This document shows, in pieces, positions 11,953 to 23,845 of a stretch of 64,000 nucleotides of DNA (its first letter is position 1; every line of letters begins with the position of its first letter). Below the pieces are notes generated by a model, which was given only the letters and a program-made list of their open reading frames with translations, did not search any database and was not told the DNA's origin. A program made the translations under genes and the position numbers. This DNA comes from Prillingera fragicola (taxonomy: Eukaryota; Basidiomycota; Tremellomycetes; Trichosporonales; Trichosporonaceae), in assembly GCA_002335605.1 (NCBI GenBank), contig BEDY01000005.1, positions 1,364,001 through 1,428,000 on the forward strand, read 5' to 3'.

Positions 11953-12565
11953 GAGGGCGTAAAAGGCCACTGATTTGTGGCCGTAGCATGCACATTTATA
12001 CGGATCTACCGTTGTGGCGGAGCGGACCGAACTGCAGCGGAGGGAGCGAAGCGCTACGCAAATTGTGCAAGAGCTCGGTACTGCCTGCGCGAGTAGCCCT
12101 GTCTCCTTGGGATATGCTGCGACTTTGGTCTGATGCCGTTGAAGGCCTTGCGAGGCCCGGGACGAGGTCTCGATCATGCCTATTGGCTTCGACTGAAGAC
12201 TGCATTGGCAGGGCAGCCTGGATTGTGGAGATTGAGACCGACACCTCTCTCAACGACTGACAGCAGCTCTATTAATCCTCTGACTGACGCAATGCACAGA
12301 TACATACCCAGCCGGCGCGACTCAATCCACAGATCACAGATCACAAATCACGGATACCCAGTCAACCTGCACATGACAACCCAGCTACCCTCGTGGCCAC
12401 GAGACGGATGGTGAACATGTACAAATGTTTCGTGCATAAACCCAACGATCTCCCCAGCACTGCAATACTACCAAGACCCCCAAACCCTTCTTATCCTGTA
12501 CGATCGAATTGCAAAGCCCAAAGCCAAATAAACACCAACGAAAGCCACTCGCAAGCCCACATTGT
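11953..12565. other. Tail-to-tail intergenic, no gene seen
   Basis: 613 bases between the 3' ends of ATP20 and the PARP-finger gene. Near 12340-12360 there is a short direct repeat of ATCACAGATCACA type. No gene was seen. Confidence 0.5.
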
Positions 12566-13893
12566 CTAGTCCTCCTCGTCGCTGGCGACGAGCGCCTTGC
12601 GCTTCGATACGGGTTTCTTGGCCGGCGCCTTGTCCTTGCTGGCCGGGGCTTTGGCCTTGGAGGCAGGCTTGTCCTTGCTGGCCGGCGCCTTGTCCTTGGA
12701 CGCGGGGGCCTTCTTCGAGGCAGGCTTGTCCTTGCTCGCCGGGGCCTTGTCCTTGCTTGCAGGTGCCTTGTCCTTGCTCGCCGGGGCCTTGTCCTTGCTC
12801 GCGGCAGCCTTCTTGGAAGCGGGCTTGGCCTTGGCCGCGGGCTTAGCGTCGTCGTCGTCGGCGTCCGGGTCGGCCTTGGCGGCCTTCTTGCTCGGGGGCT
12901 TGGTCTTGGAGGCCGGCTTGTCCTTGCTGGCGGGCGCCTTGTCCTTGGATGCGGGCTTCGCAGCGGTCTTGGTGCGCTTGGCCTTTATGTCAGCTGTTGT
13001 CCGCAGAGCAGGCTTACCTTTGGCGCCTCGTCCTCGCTGTCCGACTCGGCGGCGGCACGCTTGCCCTTCTTCTTCTTGGGCTTCACCTCCTCCTCCTCCT
13101 CCTCACTGAGCTCCGACTCGGGCTCGGAAGCGCTCATCGCAGACTCGGCCTCGGACTCGGTCTCGTCCTTCTTGGCCTTCTTCTGCCACAGTCAGCGCCC
13201 ACGCGTGACGAAAACAATGCCAACCTTTGGCGCGGCCTTCTTCTTGGGCGCAGCTTTGGCCTTTGGCTCAGCCTTGTCCTTTTTGGCCGCAACCTTCTTC
13301 TTGGGCGTCTTCTTCTTGTCGTCCTCGTCATCAGAGGCCTCGTCGGCAGTGTCCTTTTTGATGGCGCTCTCGGGAATGTCCTCCTCGGCCACTTTGGGGT
13401 CAGCACGGACACGAATGTTCAGAGAGTCACACGTAAACTAACCGTGGCCAACCTCCCAAGCCTTCTTAATCTGAGGGTTGTTAGTACTAGCTTTTGGGGC
13501 GAGCTTGCCAACTCGCCTTGTCCTGGTACTCGGCCCTATCGTTGTCAGCAGTGATTCACCGGGGTAGCCACGCACGGGAGCTCGTCAACGCCATCCATCT
13601 CCTCGTAGTCGTTAAAGTTCTCCTTCATGTTGTGTAGAATCTTCTCCGTGACACCTGCCAGAAAGTTAGCATCGATCGGTTGTGCCTTCCCCTCATTCGC
13701 GCGAGAGAAAGGTCTTGTGAGGACAAAGCAACGTACATCCCCAGTGACGCCATTTGAAGCTACCCTTGTCCTTGAACTCCACCCAGGTGCCCATACGCAG
13801 CTCTCCCTTCTGGATCTTGGTGCCGTTGCATGGCTTGGGGCCGTTGCAGCCTGCGCGGCTTGTGGTCGAGACTTCGAAGCGGTAGGCTGGCAT
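12566..13893 (-). CDS. PARP-type zinc-finger protein with Lys/Ala repeat tail
   Basis: Seven exons (13893-13737, 13654-13576, 13535-13517, 13470-13443, 13391-13225, 13182-13018, 12982-12566) give 343 residues. Residues 3-60 form a PARP-type finger; the CCHC ligand set reads as Cys16, Cys22, His50 and Cys53 (HWGC), with the RFEVSTTSRAGC and ELRMGTWVEF landmarks. Such fingers bind DNA breaks in PARP1 and DNA ligase III. No PARP catalytic domain or ligase domain follows. Instead there is an acidic/Lys-rich middle and about 140 residues of (A)SKDKAPA-type repeats, like a histone H1 tail, ending VASDEED. Likely a nuclear chromatin-binding protein; role unknown. Intron 13471-13516 uses a GC donor. 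A second in-frame ATG lies 33 bases upstream. Confidence 0.85.
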
Positions 13894-14839
13894 TGTATTA
13901 TTGTGTGGTGGATGTGTGGTGGGCAAGAATGGGAACGGTGGCGCGGCCGTGAGAAGAATTTGCAGGCAGAGAAGAGTCTAGCCGCAGTAGTGTTTGTGTT
14001 CGTTGTCTAAGATGGTGTGTGAAGAAGAATCGTAGGGATGATTGACGACGATGGACGATAGTGATGAGAGGTATGGTAGGGATGTGGATGGCTGCTAGCT
14101 GGGGAGACGATGATGGTGGTAGTGGGGCCTGGCTCTGGGCTGGCCGCGGGCCGGTGGAGGCACGGGCTTCCTTTGGAACTCCAGCAACTTGGTGGCGACG
14201 CGTCTGGCTGGGCTAACTCTGCATTACCATGATTCAATACCCTGTACCCTGGACATTAGCGGAATCAATTCTATTACAAAGGATCGTCGTGCGAGCTGTG
14301 TGTGACTTGGTTTCATCAAAAGATTGACGTCAGGGTTTCAGACTGGGACCGATCTGGCTGCGGTGGGCTGGGCAGGAGCCAATACGGGGCAGGTCCATCC
14401 TACATACACACCAGGCCAGATAGACTTACTGCGAGCAGCAATCCACCACGAGCATCAGAAGGGACTCTCTCACCCGGGCTCACTCGTCCACCCCGCATAC
14501 ACCCTGTGCCTCTACCCACCCTCCTCTTCATCGTCACGCTGCTCGGCGTCACCGTTGCCAAAACACATACACACGCACACTCGATTCCAATCACAACATC
14601 CATTCACCTTCCCTCAAAGATCGGCCAGCCCCGCCCCGCACGTGCGGATCAGTCCCGCTCTCTTGCCTCCGACTTGTCGCCGCTCATAACTACATCCTAC
14701 CGTTGCATTGCGATCTCACCTTTCTTTACTTCTTCAAACGCAGACCAACTCGCCCTTACCGCGCAACTCCCCGACATACATACATACAGAACTCTGTACC
14801 AAACTACGCCGCGCAACAGGCCAGTGAACAACGCAAACA
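13894..14839. promoter_or_regulatory. Divergent promoter region and long leader
   Basis: 946 bases between two outward-facing genes. The half next to the exchanger is pyrimidine-rich (about 14450-14780) and likely a long 5' leader. No TATA box or gene was convincing. Confidence 0.45.
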
Positions 14840-17800
14840 ATGAGCGACTCAGTCCCGCCTTCTCGTGGGCAAGGGCAAGGTCAAGGGAAGCGCAGCGATA
14901 CTCCGCCGTCGACGGCATCGCCAACGCCTACTGTTCGCCCCACGCGTGCACCGGGCCTCTCGCCGCTGGGTCTGGTGGGCTTGCCATCCACTTTGTCCGA
15001 CGGCGGCTCACGCACACTCGGCATTGGCCACCCCCGTCGTCTGTCTGACTTTGTAAGTACACTCTTGGTCACCAAGGAAACGCACGCTTGGTCCTTTTCA
15101 CGCGTCACGCAACACCGACGCTGACGTCGCACTAGAGAATTCACAGCAGCCAGCCGTCGACGCCCTTGTCGCCACCATCGGGTATGACTATTCCCACCCG
15201 TTCCAGCCGGTCGGGTTCTATAACCTCGGAGGACGACGACGATTTTGACGGATCGCATGCCACTCCTCGCACTGGTGGATACTTTCCTCCTCAACCTGCA
15301 CCTTCTGGACCAGCAGGCGGTGAAGCCCGTCGAGTCAGCGAAGTAAAGCAAGCAGCAGCCCCGTTAGGCACAAGCATGTCACCTAGTGGTCCCTCGAACG
15401 CGGCCAACTCTGGCTCGCTTCGGGTTTCTCGCCCGCGGCTTGCAACTGCCCAGTCAGCCGGCCCCAGCACCAACGTGTCGCGTTCTGGCTCTCGCATTCG
15501 TCTGCCCCTGCCTCACGCCCCTGCTCGCACGCTCAAGGATGATCTCGACGACGATGAGCTCAAGGTCGTCGACCGCGGAGAAGATCTCATCCGTCGGCGT
15601 ATCAAGGAGCGCAAGCGCGCAAAGCGCGAGCGTGAGCGTCGGATGGCCGAGTACTGCACCGGAGACGACGAGGACGGTGAGTATGACGAGGCTGTCACCA
15701 GCGCCCCGACCTCTGCGCGTCAAGAAGCCTTTACCCCAACACCCGCACGTGTCGCTGCTATGAGTCCCGCCGGCCGCCCACGTGCAGTCTCTCGGCCTCG
15801 AGCCCCCAGCGCCACCCGCGGCGCACCCACTACCACCACCAGCCACGGCGCCGGTGGTGCCAGCGAGGTCGAGCGCCCCGAGTCGCTCCTCTCCGTTCCC
15901 ATGGAGGACGAGGATGATCAGCACCTCAGCGCCAGCATGCATACGGACGCTGCGTCTGTCCATGACGAGGAGTTTCCCGAGGAGGACGAGGAACTTGGAG
16001 ATGATGATGAGGAAGACGAGTCTGGAAGCGCAGAGGATGACGAGGGTGTGACCGTCAAGGATCGTCAGGATGTGAGTTGCGCCCGCACCGGATTGGAGCT
16101 GACATACAGGCAATCAACCTCGAGCATCCCTTTGGTCTGCCAATCTGGAAGCCTGCGCTGTACCGCAAGTCGCGTTCGGTTACTCGCAACGCTGAATCTG
16201 CGCTCCACTCGATCCCCTCTGCCGCAGCTGAGCGCCACCTGTTGCTTGGCAACCTGGTCTGGGTCATCGTCTTTGGCTGGTGGCTCGCGCTCACTTGCGC
16301 CTTTGTGGCCATTGTCGTTACTGCGGCCGAACTCATAGCCGGAGGCCGCGGCGGGTACGGCAAGACCCTCCGTGGGTTAGCATGGTACATTGGCTGGCCG
16401 TTCGGCAAGTACGTAGAGGGCGAAGGCGCCCCCGACGACAGTGACGATGAGGCCACTGAGAACGACAACACCAACGCCGACGAAGAGAACGCTGTCGGCT
16501 ACGGAAGCACCAACCTGTCCCGCACTGCCCTTTCCGAGTCTACGTCATCATCGACGACTGTTCGTGCGGCAGGTCTTCAGCCCTTGGAGACACTCCCTGA
16601 CGAGCCCGTGTCGCCACGCGGGGTGCTGGGGCCTCGCCGCCAGCATGGAGTGTCCTTTGCCGCTGGTGTCAAGTCGCCGTCGCCTGACTCCACGGGCGAG
16701 ACCGTGCCACTGATCACCAAGTGCACGCAGCCTTTCCGCAAGCCTACCAATCGTCGCGCCAAGTATGTCGGATCAATCTTCTACTGGCCGAGCTTCATTC
16801 TCATTGTTGCGCCGGTCATGTTGTTTGTTTGTGTGATCTGCTGGTTCCTCGTCGTTACGATTCCCATGGCCAAGCTTACCTGGGAGCTTCTCGTGCTTCT
16901 CTGGAACCGTCCTCTGGAGATCAACTTCCGTCCGGCTCCAAAGATCATGTTCACGCCCGAGTCTTCTCCCTCGCCGGTAAACGGCACCAATGGCACTGAA
17001 GAGGGAGAGGACCCCACCGCTTCTCCCGCTACCAGCTACACTATCAAGCGCCAGCGTCTCACCAAGGGCCAGGTTGCGCCCACTGCTGGACCCACCTCCA
17101 CGGTGCTTCTTTGCACGTACCGCGCTGTTGGTCTGCAGTACTACAAGTACACTGTGGGCGGTGTCAACATCATGTTCATCAACTTGCTGCCGCTTGTCTT
17201 CTTTACGATCATCGACGGCATGATCCTGCTTCCGATTGTGGAGAAGGCTCATCACGAGGGACGCACCGTGTCGCCGATCCTTGCGATGGTTGCCTCGCAG
17301 GCGCTCATCTTTGTCCTCGGTCTCGCTAGTGTCATTCCTCTGTCTTACTTTATCGGGATGGCTGTGGCTTCGATCAGTGCTCAGTCCAGTATCGGTATGG
17401 GTGCGGTCATCAACGCGACTTTCGGTTCGATTATTGAGATTGTGCTCTACGGCATTGCTCTCACGCAGGGCAAGGGCCGTCTTGTCGAGGGCTCAATCGT
17501 CGGCTCCATTCTCGCCGGTGTGCTCCTCATGCCTGGCGCGTCCATGTGCTCTGGCGCACTGAAGCGCAAGGAGCAAAAGTTCAACGCCAAGAGTGCCGGT
17601 GTCACCTCCACGATGCTGATCATGGCTATTATCGGTGTCCTGACGCCGACAATGTTTTACCAGACCTACGGCTCGTTCCAGATTCACTGCCAGGGTTGCC
17701 CGGAGCCGGGAGAGAACGGCGAGTTTGACCCCGGACGCTCATGGCAGTGCAACCAGTGCTGGTACGAGCACCCCGACCCGACTACGGACCCCTTCTACCA

Positions 17801-19082
17801 GGATCAGGTCAAGACGCTCATGTACAGCTGTGCAGTCATTCTTCTCCTGTCGTACCTCATTGGTCTCTGGTTCTCGCTCCGCACCCACGCCTCGCAGATC
17901 TGGCAGAACCCCCAGCAGCTCATGGCCAAGGAGGAACTCCAGATCCCCGCCCCGCGCGCCAGCCACCACCTCGCACGCATCACCCCCGCCGCCATGATGA
18001 ACCCCATCCTGCCCGTCCACAGCAAGCCCGGCTCGATCAAGGACGGCGTGTCGGGCCACGACGCCTTTTCGCCTCGTCACGGTCGCGTCGCAGCGGGCAT
18101 ATCGCCTCGTCGTCACCGTGATGCGTCGGCTTCCAAGACTTCCTCCCCGCTTGCACCTCGCCGCGAGCTCGTGCCGGAGGCTAACACCAACCTGCCCTCG
18201 TCGGGATACACGCCTTACCTCGACTCGATTGGCATGAAGGGAAACATGGACAACATGCCGCCGCTCCCTGGCCAGCTCACCCAGGAAGATGTCCGTCGTG
18301 CCGTCCACACGCTTGCGAGTGTCGGTGCGCTGCCTCCCCCCAAGGCCAGTACTGCCCACGCTCACGCTGTCGAGGATGACGGCTCGCAAGGCGGCCACGA
18401 AGCGCCCAGCTGGACGCGTGGTCGTTCGGCCGCCGTCCTCCTCTCGTGTACGGTGCTCTACGCCGCCATTGCCGAGGTTCTCGTCGATGTCGTCGACGTT
18501 GTCCTCCACGGCAGTGGCGTGGACGAAAAGTTCCTCGGTCTCACGCTGTTTGCGCTCGTGCCCAACACGACCGAGTTTATGAACGCCATGTCGTTTGCCA
18601 TGAACGGCAACATTGCGCTCAGTATGGAGATTGGTTCGGCGTATGCCCTCCAGGTGTGCCTGCTGCAGATTCCCGCCATGGTTGCGTTCAGCGCGTTCTA
18701 CGACCCTAAAAAGCTAGGCGACGCTATTGATACCTTTACGTGAGTTTTAAAGCCAAAGTATGGGCTGACGCGCAGTCTCATTTTCCCTCGCTGGGATGTC
18801 ATTGCCATCATTCTCTCCATCTTCCTCCTGACGTACACCTACATCGAAGCTCGCAGCAACTACCACCGAGGCTCCATCCTTGTGCTAGCGTGAGTGCCTC
18901 CTTGGTTTCACGAGCTGTCACTGACTTTTTGCAGTTATTGCGTTCTCGTCATGGGCTTCTACTATGCGCCAACCCACGAGCGATTCGCCGACACCACGGG
19001 CATGAGCGGACATAGTCTCGTCCCTACCGCGGAGGCGACGTTTTCAAAGTTCTCGCTTGCTGTCAGCAAGCTGTGGGCTTAA
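14840..19082 (+). CDS. Vnx1-type vacuolar cation/proton exchanger
   Basis: Five exons (14840-15052, 15136-16071, 16110-18739, 18776-18889, 18935-19082) give 1346 residues. About 380 N-terminal residues are Ser/Pro/acidic and probably cytosolic. Then follow around 12-13 membrane segments in two halves. The CaCA repeats are visible as GAVINATFGSIIEIVLYG and ALVPNTTEFMNAMSF, each with the acidic residue that binds the cation. A Cys-rich lumenal loop (HCQGCP, CNQCWYEHPDP) and GALKRKEQKFNAKSAG match the yeast Vnx1 branch, a low-affinity Na+/K+(H+) exchanger of the vacuole, better than the shorter Vcx1 Ca2+ exchanger. A 220-residue low-complexity loop lies between the halves. The ion specificity is inference. 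Confidence 0.87.
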
Positions 19083-21348
19083 GACTGCGCGACGTGCTAG
19101 TTGTCCCTCGCTTGATCGCCGTAGGCGATATTTGGCGTGTCCAAGAGTATTGTGCAAATATCAACTCTGGATAGGCCCAGTTGTCAACCTGTAGATACCC
19201 CGTACCCCTTTTGTGACCCATGAACTTGCATTATGATCTTTGATTGAGAGACGCCACGCTGCCACAAGCGGCTCCTCTGCCACACCACTCCACGCTCACC
19301 AACTACTCGTCGTACCGCATTGCCAAGCAGCCACAGCAGGTGGCTGACGTTGCACAGATCCCCACCCATGCACTGACGTGTAAATGACATTTGTGACACG
19401 GGCACCACGCACAGACCCAAACTGATTGGCTCTCCCCCACCTGCACAGGCCACGTCATGTGAGCCCCCACCCGCGAACATTGCCAGGAGGGGCGCCCTGG
19501 CGATCTCCCGCGTTTCCAACCCCGACCGCCAGGGGTTGCGAGTTGTGGCACTGCCAGTGGCACCACCACTTTTGCGCGTCGTCTAATGCCCAAGATGCTC
19601 TACGGCGCTGCGTGGAAGAGTTCTTTCCGGGTAAAGTGCCCTAATCCAAACATGTTTGTCGCCCGCGTCCTATCTGATTAGCTGGAGAGGCGGGACATTC
19701 TTATTGATGGTATGCCCGGAGGTTTGCCCGCTGGATGCACGATGGCGATTTCTCCGAGCCCACCATTTTGTGAGAGAACATCAAGACTTGCAGGCCAAGT
19801 ACGCCGGCCTGACGTTGGAGCTGCAGCTCCGGCGTCGTACATGGACCACAGTCGAACGAGGTACCGCAAGGAGCGGCGTCTAATGAAGGAAAGTGCCTGC
19901 TCCGCTCTCCAGAAACCAAGAGGCCAAGAGGTCTGTCCGCTGTGCCAAAATCAATGTTGCGCACCTGATCAGTACACGCCGCCGGCTGCTTTCGATGATA
20001 GCATGACCAGGGAGACTAGTCAGGGTGACACTGGGAGACCCCGCACTTCAGGGAAGAATGCCGAGTTCCCATTGGCTAGTAATTTGGTGTCGAGCAGTTG
20101 CGGGGAGGGTGTTTTGGTAAGCATGTCAGGTGCAGGAGCGTTCAAGACGACGAGAGAAGGGCAACAGCCCGGCAATACAGGCACGTCGTCTGGGGCTGGG
20201 CTCGAAGGGCGTTTTGGGTGATTGACCGCGATGCATCAGCGCCCGGCACGCAGCGGCGTACGAGGGCACGACCGCACGAGGCAAAGCGAGTTGGCAAGCA
20301 CAGAGCAGTGCCAAGCCCCGCCTCTGTGGGCATGGGACCCCAGGGTGGTCCGGATCCGAGGGAGATCCTGCATAGAACGCGGGTGCAAAGGGACAAGGGC
20401 AGGGAGAACGGGCAGAATCCCAGAGGCCTGAAGCATTCAAGCATGAGGGAATGAGGGGAGAGCCATTTTTGATTCCTCTGGTCTAGTGGCTTACGGCTAC
20501 TCCGCCGTCCGGTGCAAGTGCGTCACTGAAGTGATCGCCGCCCTCTTCGGATCCTTGGCCGGCTGCGTGCCGCCCCTCCCCCCGCTGTACACCTAGGCCT
20601 CGTCCTCACAGACGAACACTGCCCAAGAAGCTTGGCAGGTCTTAATTGAGGAGAGGACTACCCAAAGCCCTGTCTGCACCTTTCTTTGCATTGCCTTGCT
20701 GTCATCATCTGCTTTATCATTATCAAAAGCGACAAGCAGGCCATCACATTTCTATCGCTCGACTTTGCAAAGCATTTACTCAAAGTCACGCCACCCAACT
20801 GGCCCAACAACTCCCCTTGCCCTCCGGCTCAACCTACCGTGTCTGCGAAAACGACTCACCAACGGCTATTGGCACTTGTCCCGACACAACTGTGCGCAAA
20901 GAACAGTCCAAGCTCCTGCCTGTATCGCTTTCACTTCGATCGCCAGCCACAGTCACACACGGCCTCTGCGCGCCCTTTGTCTGCAACAACACAACTCACG
21001 TCCCTCTTTGTCAAAGGTCGGGCTCTTGCTGGCCTCTCTTTGCCACCAAGTGGAACACATTTTGACCCCGGCAGCCACTACCCGCGCACCCGAGCCTAAA
21101 CCAACCTTTCCACGGGGAACGCTTGCATTCCCATCCTCACCGTCTTCATCTTTGCTTGTGTTATCACTACACCGCGTTGAGAATTGGCCGCATCGACAAC
21201 AGCGAGACTCATCTGTAAAGGGCCAGAAACACACACCTCCCACACAAACCTCCACCACACGTTTACGCAGCACCACTGTGCTCCAATCTCTCCGCGGCTC
21301 CAACCACCGCACCCCTACCAGCCTCTCAGCGTCCATCCCACCCTGCCC
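19083..21348. other. Long gene-poor stretch
   Basis: 2.3 kb after the exchanger. Several frames longer than 100 codons exist (for example 19712-20221 on +) but they lack family signatures and coding-type third positions. The last 700 bases are rich in CA/CT and probably form a long leader or promoter for the gene at 21349. A tRNA A-box look-alike near 20480 has no matching B-box. Confidence 0.45.
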
Positions 21349-23082
21349 ATGGTAGCTCTCGGATTCTCGCCTCCTGCCCGCCCCGTCATTCTCGTGCCGA
21401 CCAGCCCCAATGTCGGTGCGCGGACTGGTGGCATCCTCATCAACAAGCAGGACAGCCTTGACCTGCATGCACGGAACACTTCCGACCCCCCGTCGCCACT
21501 GGTCCCATCCGAGCCGGCGCGAGGCCGTCCCCCCGTGCCAATGAACATTCCCACCGCTCGCCATACTTCGGGCGACTCTATGGGCAGCAACGGCGATGGC
21601 GCTGCCACGTCGCCGCCGCCTCGTATTAGGTTTGCTCCACTGCCCGAACCTCGCGCCATGTCCATCGGCCACAGTCCTCACGACGAAAAGCAAGACTATG
21701 ACTGGGACGACGACGAGCATGCACTCGCAGACGGCAGCGAGGACGAAGACGACGAGGAATCTCGCCGTCGTTCATGGGGCATGTCGGCCATGGGAATGCC
21801 TTCCCTCGGCATGGGCAACTGGATGGGCACCAAAAAGCTTCTCACCGGCAGCAGCGGCAAGCCCAAGGATGAGCCATCCGAGTACACGATCGGTGCCCCG
21901 CTCAAGAAGAGTGTTAGCACTGGCGGTCTTATTGGAACGTAAGTGTCTGGCCGCCGGCGTTTCCTCCCCGCCATCAAACATGTGTCACAGGCACATTACT
22001 CCCCTGTACCCAGTTCGCTTGGCGCTGACCTCACCCGCAGTTCACCATTCCGTTCTACGCAGGAGGTCGAACGTAGGAGGAGCATGATTGGGACGTCACC
22101 GCAGACGTCGTCGTTCATGGCAGCCATGGGCGCCGGAGGCCGCCGTGGCTCCACCGCGTCGTCCGGCAGCAACAGTGGCAGCATTGCCGCCAACCCCAAC
22201 GCTCACCGCCGCGGTTCCAGCGGTGACATGAACCCCGCCGTCAAAATGCTGAACGGACGTGTGTACGGCGCGCGCCGTGCCAGCGAGGCAGCCATCCAAG
22301 AGAAGATGCGCCGCGAGGCATCAGAGCCGGCATTCGTGGAATGGGGCTCGGGCCAAGGTGGTGGCGGCGTAGGAAGCCAGCGCCGTCCCAAGTCTGCCGA
22401 CGACGAGGACGACGGTTCAGGTATGGCCTGGATCCGCAAGCGCCGTGAAGAGCGTGAGCGCCGTGAGCGCGAGGTTCGCGAGTCCCGCGAGGCCGACGAA
22501 CGTCGTGCTTCACAGTCCGCCGAGGCTGGCGGTGCCGCTAGCCAACAGGGCGACGTCTCACCCACAACCGTCGCCCACCCAGCCCACAACGAAGAGATCG
22601 GACCCATGGGCGAGCGTCTCACCACCCCCAACCTTCCTCCGGGGAGTCTCTCTAGCTCTGCCTCCAGCAGTTCTTCGACCCCCGAGGTACGCTCCGCTAA
22701 CGGCCCTCTTACGCCGCACGAAGCCCCCGCCGTCTTTGCCGCCTTCCCACCTGAGATACAGGTCACCGCCCCCGGCGCACCCAAGGTTGAAGCGCCCCTC
22801 GACCCTACTGCCCGTAGGCCTTCGGACGCACCCAGCCACCCACACATGGACTCGGACCAGCTTGTCCAGGAGCCCGCCCACGACTCGGAGGCGCACTTTG
22901 TCCAAGCCATTCAAATTCCTGGGTCGTCTCCCCACCCCAAGGACCCCCAGGAAGACTACTACGACGACGACGGCGAGGACGACGGCGACTTTGAAAACGA
23001 CGACGAGGAAGAGGAAAACTTGCCCGACATCCGCATGACCTCGTCAGCAGCCGGTGTCGAAGTCATGAGTCGTCACAAGTAG
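21349..23082 (+). CDS. Unrecognised low-complexity protein with IRFAPLPEPR motif
   Basis: Two exons (21349-21938, 22041-23082) encode 543 residues. I do not recognise the family. Visible features: SPPPRIRFAPLPEPRAMS at about residues 85-102, which looks like a conserved linear motif; an acidic block (DWDDDEHALADGSEDEDDEE); a Met/Gly-rich segment (MGMPSLGMGNWMG); a Ser/Gly-rich stretch; a charged helix rich in Arg/Glu; and a very acidic C-terminus. No signal peptide, membrane segment or enzyme motif. It is probably largely disordered, with short motifs for binding partners. Coding status is strong: the frame continues across the intron in phase and codon use is strongly biased. Confidence 0.75.
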
Positions 23083-23845
23083 GCGCAGCTAGAGTCACTT
23101 GTGCAGTAGAAAAATCGTTCAGTCGCCTGGTGTGGCCACCAAAGCACCCACAAGCAATCTGTTCAGCAAAGCCAATCGTTGTATACAAAGCTCCAGGAGG
23201 AGCCGGACTACTTCCCAACCGAAACGGACCCACACACCATCCCAACCCATCACAACAACCAATCCACCACCTCCTCAACTCAACCCACGGCCCTCCACTC
23301 AGCCAACACACCAGTCTCCATTGTATTTTCCTGTTTTTGCGTAGTGTCGTCGCGCAGCGAGCGGCGAGAGCGTAGTGTACTGCCCCCCGAAAGCCATGCG
23401 AGGCGTCCGGAAGCGAGATGAAACAAATTATTGCGCGCTTTTTGCTTTGCTGTCGTTGCTAGTTCAACTGATCGAGGCGAGGCAGTGCGGCATGCGCGGT
23501 CGGTCCGAGACTAGGGCGCTAGAGTGCGTGAGATATGAGATTGGTCTTGCACGTGGCTGCTATCTTGTTCATATCAGCCGTTGATTTACCGGGAGGAGGT
23601 GGAGCTTTGAGTCATGGCAGCATGCCAGCCATCTTGGAGAAGTAAAAATGCTCTTTGGCAAGACTCGGATCCTACAGCAGTCAGCGAACAAGACAATAAG
23701 CGGGCGGATTGTCAGATAATTTGTGGGTTGTTAGTGACCTGTATAGGGTTGAGTGAGAGAGCGAAAGGGTGGTTAGTCGGAAAGCTCTGGGAATGATCGC
23801 ACATGCATGGGGTATGTAGGTAGTACAATGTGACAGGAAACCGCT
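23083..23845. other. Tail-to-tail intergenic, no gene seen
   Basis: 763 bases between two 3' ends. The first 250 bases are CA-rich. Nothing else was recognised. Confidence 0.5.

Noticed and set aside
19712..20221. 169-codon frame on the plus strand after the exchanger
   Set aside because: Weak codon bias and no recognisable segment; overlapping frames on both strands are equally long.
20470..20545. tRNA-like A-box TGGTCTAGTGG
   Set aside because: No B-box or T-arm at the right distance and no acceptor-stem pairing.
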